Shown: positions 57,517 to 64,000 of the stretch, piece by piece
Numbering within the stretch: the first letter of the stretch is position 1
Layout: every line of letters begins with the position of its first letter
Notes under the pieces: generated by a model
Database searches by the model: none
What the model saw: only the letters and a program-made list of their open reading frames with translations
What the model was told of the DNA's origin: nothing
Assembly: GCA_032433595.1 (NCBI GenBank)
Contig: JASWJB010000002.1
Span: forward strand, 1-64,000
DNA length: 64,000 nucleotides
Origin: Conoideocrella luteorostrata
Lineage: Eukaryota > Ascomycota > Sordariomycetes > Hypocreales > Clavicipitaceae
Reading direction: 5' to 3'
Made by a program: the position numbers and the translations under genes

Positions 57517-59597
57517 ATTATTTTGTTGTCGTAGTAGTATTACTCTCCATACTAAAAGCCTGATTTAAAAAAAAAACCATCTCGTGCATGCATTGCCGGC
57601 ATTGCCACTCAGCGCCCAATAAACGTAGGGCTTGTGTCAATGTGTTAGTAGGTGTTGTGCCACCTTGACGAAATGCTTCTTTCCGTAGCGCTCGATAGAA
57701 CAAGTCAGGCGGGGTGTGCTGAATGCCTCGTGCGGGACGATTAAAGAACAGCCATTAGCAGTTTCTAGAAACACTACACCGCAATTCCATTTGTTCTTGA
57801 TAGCATACGGTGGATCTAACTAAATTGACTCTAAGACAGCTTTTACAAGCATGCAGGCTTCTCTCAACTTGACCGAGCTGTTTTGGTTGTTGTCAAATAG
57901 AGGCAGTTGAACCCGCTAGCTTTCTTGAAACCGACTAGAAACCCAAAAAACATTAAATTCTACATGCTTCTGCTTATCATTCCCCGTTATGTTGTAGAAG
58001 AATTATTGAGGACCTCTAAAGACTTCTTCAACGAGCAAAGCTTATTATTCAGAACTTTTTTGCGACTCTGGAGATCCTCAATAACGTCGTTGCGACACTC
58101 TTTGATCTGTCGTTCGTGGTACCCGATCCGCTTCTTTGTTCCGGCTCGCAAAGATCGTTGGTATTCTCTGTTCTTAGTCCTCTATGTGAGCACACTGCAA
58201 CGGTGTTGAAACTACACTCGATATTAAAAATTCAGGAAATTAATCGAACAATCCATCCTAAGTGTGCCATTGCATTGAGAACTTGCCGTTTTGTTTCAGG
58301 TTTGCGGCAGGTCGAGCAACGTTAAGAGCTTCATGAAGGCGTTTGTCGAGGAAAATTAACATGAGTATCAAGAGAAGTAGACTCGGCTGCTTGAACGACA
58401 GACGGAATGTGTTTGTGATCTCCTTCACCGGGAGACAGCAGATTAAAAACCGTACTACTGTATAGGTGTTAACCATATTCCAAACCACATTAATGACAGT
58501 TAGCATCCGATGTCAAATGCCGAACCAGAAAATAGTCCCTATAGCTGTATCAAAATACAGTTTTTTGAAAGCTGCTGAATGGAGTAAATACCACGATAAA
58601 AATCCATATCCCGGCTCGATGACGGTTGGACGCTAAGCCGTAGACGGTCGATATGGCGAAAGATGCGCACCCCCTCCCCTTCCCCCTGAAGTCTCCATAA
58701 ACAACATAGGCATGCTGGGTATGATATCAAAAGAATGCACACTCTAGCCGTTTTCTATTATCAACAACGCTTATCTAGTGTTCCGCATCTATGTACGAAT
58801 CCGATATTGGAGCATTACCTTGAACGCGCGTAGAGCCTTGGGCTTCCCAAAGTTTTAGTACGTATCACGAGCACAGCCTATCGGTTATTTCCATAGAGAC
58901 CTAATTTCAATTACTTGTAGAGCGCACTGACGGCTTACAATACATGTGCATCTGAGCCCCACTAGCAGAGTAGTGCTCGTGGGATGGCGGCAGCCAGACA
59001 TCTCGTCAATTTAGTCTTTTCAGATCGGAATGCAAGCTCACATATTCGTCATCTACATAATTAAATGAATGGGAAATGCTCAATGCAATAATTATACTGC
59101 ATAAATAAAGAGGCTATCTTCTGCTTGCGTAAGCATTAGCAGTGGTGGAGAGGGGCTAACCAAGTGTTAATGTTTTAAGTATTATGATACGTTCAACCCG
59201 AAGGTACCGGACACAGGACCATGCCAAAGCACCACTTCAAATGTTCTAAAACCGTTTTACAAATTCTGAAACTGTTTTACAACACGAGTTCCATTACTCT
59301 CAAAGATTTTCTGGGAGCTTTATTTCGCCTATCAAGCTTTAGTCGCTAGAGGATATATTAACCTGATATGGCTGGAAATCTAGTTTACAAATACTGTATA
59401 TGTCGAGGTCTACTTTAGTACTTCTAAATCCCCATGTTATACGTTTTGTTTCTCTGGATAATATATTTTATGACGGAATTATCTCTCCGAGGTGGTTTCA
59501 GTATTAAATTTTAAGACGGTTATTTTGTGAGTGCTATCCATACTCTCTTTAAAAGACAATTACAAATAACCTTAGCCGCCGCAGCACTTAACAAAAT
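57517..59597. other. 2.1-kb AT-rich gene-poor region
   Basis: Short frames near 57900-58500 are hydrophobic and shift frame repeatedly, as in a decayed gene, but I cannot name a family. The last part is the presumed promoter of the 549-aa gene. Confidence 0.35.
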
Positions 59598-61247
59598 ATG
59601 AGTATTAGACGCCACGAAGACAACGTTTGCCACAATGGAGGCAGAAGCGAACCATACGAGTTGGATGACAGCTTGGTGCCTGACAAAATTGGAGACGAAA
59701 TTCTGGTGTCAGATCGCATTGTTGACGCGGAGTTACGGTACGAGCCCGAAGCCTCCGACAAAGACAATTGTCAAGTTGCGGGAACCTGCTCAAGAGAGAC
59801 TATAAGTTCGCACCATCTTAAGAGAAGGCATACTGCCTTTTCCACTGATTCGACCGACGGTAAACTTCAGAACGCCTATAACCCTACCACCCAAGCACCC
59901 ACATCTTCCCTAACCAACTCGTCCAAACCAAAGCCAACTCGTCGAGTTCCCCAATCATTTAAGGCTAGACACATCCTGCTTGGAACTTGGAGGCACTCGA
60001 GTGTTCCTATCAATGATCAAAAGCACGCTGTCATTGGCTTCATTGACGTCAGTGGACGTCTTCGGGTTTGCGTCAAGCCGTATACGAAGGACGGTAAATC
60101 ACTAACAGACTATCCTCTACCTCCCGGTCCGGGAAAAAATCTGCTGACTTTTGAACGCATCATTTTTTCAAATCATTTAATTGGCTTGAATTATCTCGAG
60201 ATCAAAGAATACACCCGTATTCGATCTCAAGCTGTACCCGAGGAGAGTGAGAGCTTACACGAGGCCGCCAAGATTGCAGCTGCTTCCGAAGCTGCTCGTC
60301 GAGTAAGGGAGAACCCAGACTTAGCCGGCAAAAAGAAGCCACATGCATACGCCTATGGTCTTGAACTTCCGGACCACCTTTGGAATCTGCACGATTCCGA
60401 TCCCCGCAGCGGTTTACAAGGTTGGTCCCCATTGAATCATGCGGCAACCCCGAAGTTTGCCTCCGATTCCGCGCCATTCGTTCCTCATCAAATTGCAGCA
60501 GCGTGCAAGGATCAAGCCTCGACAGATGACGCAGTCTATGACACTCTAGCCCAAAACAAGTCACACACAGGACAAACTCTCGCAGGAACGAAAGGGGAGT
60601 GGTTTGTAGGTGAATATTCTTCACCTGGTGCCAAAGAAAGTCAGGCTCAATACAGAGAAGGTAACATTAAACGTCACCTGCCCTCGTTTGTATGGCAAGA
60701 GCACATTGGTTATGTCCAATCCCAGGAATATCAACCTGACTGCACCTTCAGTTCCCTTGGAAGCGTGGTGACAGGAGCCAAGGCTGCCGAAACCACGGCC
60801 ACACGTGGAGCGCAAATACAAGCCGATATCTTTTCAGGCAGACAGTCTCATGCAGTTATCGTACCTGTATGTACAGCCTCTCCCGGGGCTGGTATGGGTT
60901 TCACCAATGCAAGCCGTGATCCCAGAGCCCACAGGCTCCACCAATCACCTAGCTCTGGGTCGCAATCTATGCAAGGCTATCCGAGTGACAGCAAATATCT
61001 TGCTGCCCGGAGCAACACAAAGGGCAATTCTGGACAGATCAGTGTTATCCCAAGTACCAAATTTGCTCGAGACGCAATTTCTCAGAACCGGACAGATCGC
61101 AATACTATAGGTAAACAGCAGCCTATCTCCACTCCAATGGTCTTTCACATGCTTGAGAGACAGCTTCAACAGGAGATGGCAAAGGTTATACCACATGAGT
61201 CTGAGTGTATAACAGAAATGAGAACCCTGGGCTACACAAAGTGGTAA
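59598..61247 (+). CDS. Uncharacterised 549-aa fungal protein
   Basis: Intronless frame starting MSIRRHEDNVCHNGGRSE and ending TEMRTLGYTKW. The best-ordered part, about residues 115-210, includes FKARHILLGTWRHSS, HAVIGFIDVSGRLRVCV and LPPGPGKNLLTFERIIFSNH. It looks like a compact beta-rich domain, and I believe similar sequences occur in other ascomycete hypothetical proteins. The flanks are Ser/Thr/Gln-rich and probably disordered. HHLKRRH and KPKPTRR could act as nuclear signals. No signal peptide, membrane helix or catalytic motif is seen. The intact length in a decayed neighbourhood argues for selection, but its role is unknown. Confidence 0.7.
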   Translation: MSIRRHEDNVCHNGGRSEPYELDDSLVPDKIGDEILVSDRIVDAELRYEPEASDKDNCQVAGTCSRETISSHHLKRRHTAFSTDSTDGKLQNAYNPTTQAPTSSLTNSSKPKPTRRVPQSFKARHILLGTWRHSSVPINDQKHAVIGFIDVSGRLRVCVKPYTKDGKSLTDYPLPPGPGKNLLTFERIIFSNHLIGLNYLEIKEYTRIRSQAVPEESESLHEAAKIAAASEAARRVRENPDLAGKKKPHAYAYGLELPDHLWNLHDSDPRSGLQGWSPLNHAATPKFASDSAPFVPHQIAAACKDQASTDDAVYDTLAQNKSHTGQTLAGTKGEWFVGEYSSPGAKESQAQYREGNIKRHLPSFVWQEHIGYVQSQEYQPDCTFSSLGSVVTGAKAAETTATRGAQIQADIFSGRQSHAVIVPVCTASPGAGMGFTNASRDPRAHRLHQSPSSGSQSMQGYPSDSKYLAARSNTKGNSGQISVIPSTKFARDAISQNRTDRNTIGKQQPISTPMVFHMLERQLQQEMAKVIPHESECITEMRTLGYTKW

Positions 61248-63084
61248 CCCATTGGAGGAATGGCTCTGGTAGTGCTGAGACGTCTCTGCGATCTAATCGA
61301 AGTTAATGGTGAGGACTACGTTGAATATCGAGTCCTACAAGCCTTTTTTCTAACAGCTTGAATTTCGAAACTAGGGAAGTAGGCGAGCATAACTTCTGTG
61401 AACTTGAATGTCTTTAATTTAGAGAGGTAGCCATTTAAAGATGATTTCTTGTTACATCAGTGTGCAACTTTGTTCATATTATCTCTTTGGCGACCGTAAG
61501 GTTCACTTCTCGTACCGTAACCCGCGGACACCCCTGTCACTATGGGTGACCTAGAGTGACCTTTGATGGTGCTGTAATATCTGCCACACTAAGATATTTC
61601 CGTACCGTTCTGCGAGGCAGAGCTGTTAGGGTTGTGGGACGTGCAAGGTATCTCTTCGTAACACACAAGCTTGCTGGGACTTCTATTATGGTATAAATTA
61701 GCGGGCAGAATAAGTACTCTTTAACGCGCTGCTTGTAGTTTGTTACGACTCCCTGTCCGGTACGAAAAGTGAGCCTTACGGTCGCCAAAGAGACAGCATT
61801 GACTCCTGGATACTGCAGCTCCAGGGGCGCAGCTGAGTAAGTGCCGACGGGGGTCAAACATACACGCACGGACTGTTGATCCGGCAGTCATTCACGGGAA
61901 TGGCCATGTTCGTTTAAAATCTCCTAGAATGGTTTGAGGGGCTCGAACCGTGCACTGCTACCTGGCTTGCTAGCTCACTCCGGATGCATAATGACCGTTA
62001 GATGAGCCCGAAACATGGATAAATGATCTACACTGGGAAGCACGCTAGTTGATTATGCGTCGGATATCCCTGTCTAAATTCCTAACTGCATATTTCAGGT
62101 GAGAGCCCTGTCTCACAGTGTGAATGGCGAGAGAGATGCGAAACTAGTGTCTGGAAGAGTATCGACAGCAACACGCTAGAGAACCAGCGAGCATCGACTA
62201 AGGCCTTGCCTGTTGTAAAACACGTGTTAAGCGTGGTTAAGGGATGAGACTAGGCTGAATTTTAGGCTGATATTTGTACGGTAGCTAAGCTATTTTTGAA
62301 GTTTGGATGAAGTCATCAATCAAGGACCTCTGTAGCACTGACGTGGCTTGGCTAACTGTTAGCCTCAAGCCACGTAGGGCCCCTGTTCTGAATCGACGCT
62401 ATTCCACAGACAGTGTTTAAGCCGAATGCGAGCTCCGCGCGCTAGTAGATCTCGCTTATGCCGGTCAACTTGCGACTGTTTACTCCGTTAGTGAGCGTGT
62501 GTACTCCGCAAGCAGGTCCATGTTCTGTGATGACGGCTTGTGTTGGAACAATTAACCACTTGACTACGGAGCAAAAGTGTAGGCCGACTGAACTGTTTTT
62601 TCAGTAGCTGCAATTTGGGCTTATATTCTACGCTACAGTTTGCCCTGGCTGTGAGAGGTGTGACGCTCTCTTGGTCCCGCCGGATTTGTTGGGATCCCTG
62701 TTATGGTATTGACTCGCAGGCAGAATAGAAACCTGTGAACATTCTGCTCGCAACTGGTCGAGAGTGTAGCCGAACGCTCAACAAAAAGATGGCGTCTAGT
62801 CTCTTTAGCCGCGTGCAGTGTCCCTTCGCGTGTGAAACGTTCTTGCGTGCCCAGATCTCAACACACAATAGAACCATATTCCTCTCCCTCCTTAGTAGCA
62901 TTACGCGCATATAATCTAACGTTAATATATTGTTAAATGTAGTCCGAGACAGCGAGGCTCTCGGAAATAATGCGAGTATGCAATCGTCCGATCTATCCGA
63001 GCATTCTCCACGCCCAAAAGAAGCTCTAGTGCAAGGCCGGTCAACGAGAGGTACGGCAGCATTGGCTAAGACTGCGAGGAATAG
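61248..63084. other. 1.8-kb gene-poor region with a SINE-like segment
   Basis: No protein gene is supported. It contains the tRNA-like segment at 61930-62015 and two TACTCCG motifs near 62481 and 62501. Confidence 0.35.
61930..62015 (-). repeat. tRNA-derived (SINE-like) segment with A- and B-box
   Basis: The minus strand carries CATCTAACGGTCA (62004-61992), very like the A-box of tRNA-Glu/Asp/His, and 42 bases later GGTTCGAGCC (61949-61940), a near-consensus B-box. The stems do not pair well enough for a functional tRNA, so a tRNA-derived SINE or tRNA pseudogene is more likely. It also contains GGGCTCAT, as in initiator tRNA-Met, so the origin is uncertain. Confidence 0.4.
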
Positions 63085-63305
63085 TGTGGGTTGCACAGGA
63101 TGTTGTGCAGGGTGTTGTGCAGTGTGGTATCGATACCAGCTGCAGTCAAAATGCAATATATTCAATAATCTCTGTCTGTCTATCTAAGAAGAAGAAAACA
63201 AGTCAAAGTGGGAGGCTCGATATCGCCGTCTAAATATCATGGCTAAAAGGTGACCACGTGACCCGCTCCGTGCTTCCTATTATGCTTGACGGCAGGATTC
63301 CAACA
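63085..63305 (-). mobile_element. Solo LTR (family 1), copy E
   Basis: A 221-bp element, TGTGGGTTGCACAGGATG...GGCAGGATTCCAACA, flanked by a perfect AATAG duplication (63080-63084 and 63306-63310). It has an extra copy of the TGTTGTGCAGGG unit near its left end, which explains its greater length. It contains GGTATCGATACC and GGTGACCACGTGACC. Confidence 0.93.
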
Positions 63306-63686
63306 AATAGTAACGCAGTCCATAATGTAGTAACTGCGACAGTCTTTGAAGAAGCAAAATATCGAAAACGTGAAGTTGCGGCGGGTGCTAAGCACTCATA
63401 AAATAGTACATTGCCTAAGGCCTCGGTGCATATCCTACTATTCTGCGAAGTATTTAGAGTAGTTAGACTCACTGGTGCACGCTCGACAGTTGAAGCTTTT
63501 GCTTAGAATGTGTTGCCGGGCAACCCAAACATGTGGGGCCCGACTGCCCCGACGGGTTGGATTTCGCATTCTCCTTTCCTCCACGTGCATTGCGTGACCG
63601 TGAGATTGTCATGAGCCCTTGCCACCCAAGATTATGAATTTAGGGCAACGGAGCGGTGGAAATCTCGGCAAGACGTCTCCAGAACG

Positions 63687-63974
63687 ATGAATAGCGTGGC
63701 CTCCGACCCCCCGAAGAGCGACAAATGTCAAGACATACAGCGAATCGTCACGGTCGATGATTTGCATCGTTGCTGGAGTGCTTACTCCAGATTGAGCACA
63801 GGCGGCTCGCACAATATCGTCGAATTTCCATTAGATCCCGCATTTGATCCGCACGTCCACGAAGACGACAATCCGGACGTTTCTCCCTCGCTTTGGCTAT
63901 TGCTCGAGCAGATTCCAACAGCACGGGTCGCGGGAGCGAAGAATTCTGATTCGTATGCCCCCGCGTATTCATGA
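63687..63974 (+). CDS. Small hypothetical protein (95 aa)
   Basis: Frame from MNSVASDPPKSDKCQDIQ to NSDSYAPAYS. It is acidic and soluble (FPLDPAFDPHVHEDDNPDV), with no recognisable domain. It could be a small gene or the decayed start of a larger one. The window ends 26 bases after its stop, so context is limited. Confidence 0.35.
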   Translation: MNSVASDPPKSDKCQDIQRIVTVDDLHRCWSAYSRLSTGGSHNIVEFPLDPAFDPHVHEDDNPDVSPSLWLLLEQIPTARVAGAKNSDSYAPAYS

Positions 63975-64000
63975 AGGATCTATTGCAGGAATCGAGAAGG

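Overview
This window looks like a filamentous ascomycete chromosome (Pezizomycotina; I would guess Hypocreales, but nothing here proves the order). The support is short GT-AG introns of about 50-100 bp with CTAAC-type branch points, typical fungal protein families (Zn2Cys6 regulators, Clr5-ankyrin, DUF6601-like membrane proteins, Nup170), and Pogo and Copia transposon relics with AT-rich decay.

Layout. A degenerate Pogo-type transposon occupies 1-1.6 kb. A conserved housekeeping block follows: histidyl-tRNA synthetase (2.1-3.8 kb, with a probable mitochondrial upstream start) and the nucleoporin Nup170/Nup155 (4.5-8.9 kb). Then come a SAM-dependent methyltransferase (9.6-10.6 kb) and a CadD-like membrane transporter (10.9-11.8 kb).

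From about 13 to 29 kb lies a partly ruined accessory metabolic region. It holds an ABCC transporter relic, an intact cytochrome P450, a zinc-dehydrogenase/trans-enoyl-reductase pseudogene split by a solo LTR, an intact carotenoid/stilbene cleavage oxygenase, an SMP-30-like beta-propeller pseudogene split by two LTRs, an intact hybrid C2H2-Zn2Cys6 regulator and an intact secreted intradiol dioxygenase. The four intact genes are all on the minus strand. Together they suggest an oxidative pathway on an aromatic or polyene substrate under one regulator, with some members lost; this is inference.

From 29.8 to 32 kb there is a Copia graveyard: pol tail, LTR, primer-binding site and gag start, plus a fragment of a nucleoside-phosphorylase domain. 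At 35.6-43 kb two paralogous two-TM membrane proteins flank a truncated membrane protein gene and a flavin amine oxidase. Further right are a Clr5-ankyrin protein (45.3-46.9 kb), a secreted aspartic-protease-like protein with an altered first catalytic motif (49.9-51.4 kb), a second Zn2Cys6 regulator (52.5-54.5 kb), an uncharacterised 549-aa protein (59.6-61.2 kb) and long AT-rich gene-poor stretches.

One LTR family recurs across the window: five copies of about 200-220 bp and one truncated copy. Three full copies have perfect 5-bp target-site duplications and two have 4/5 matches. A short palindromic motif, TACGGAGTA or its complement, recurs in intergenic DNA.

No CRISPR, rRNA or convincing canonical tRNA gene was seen. 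All exon boundaries were read by eye from splice signals and frame continuity; there are no transcript data.
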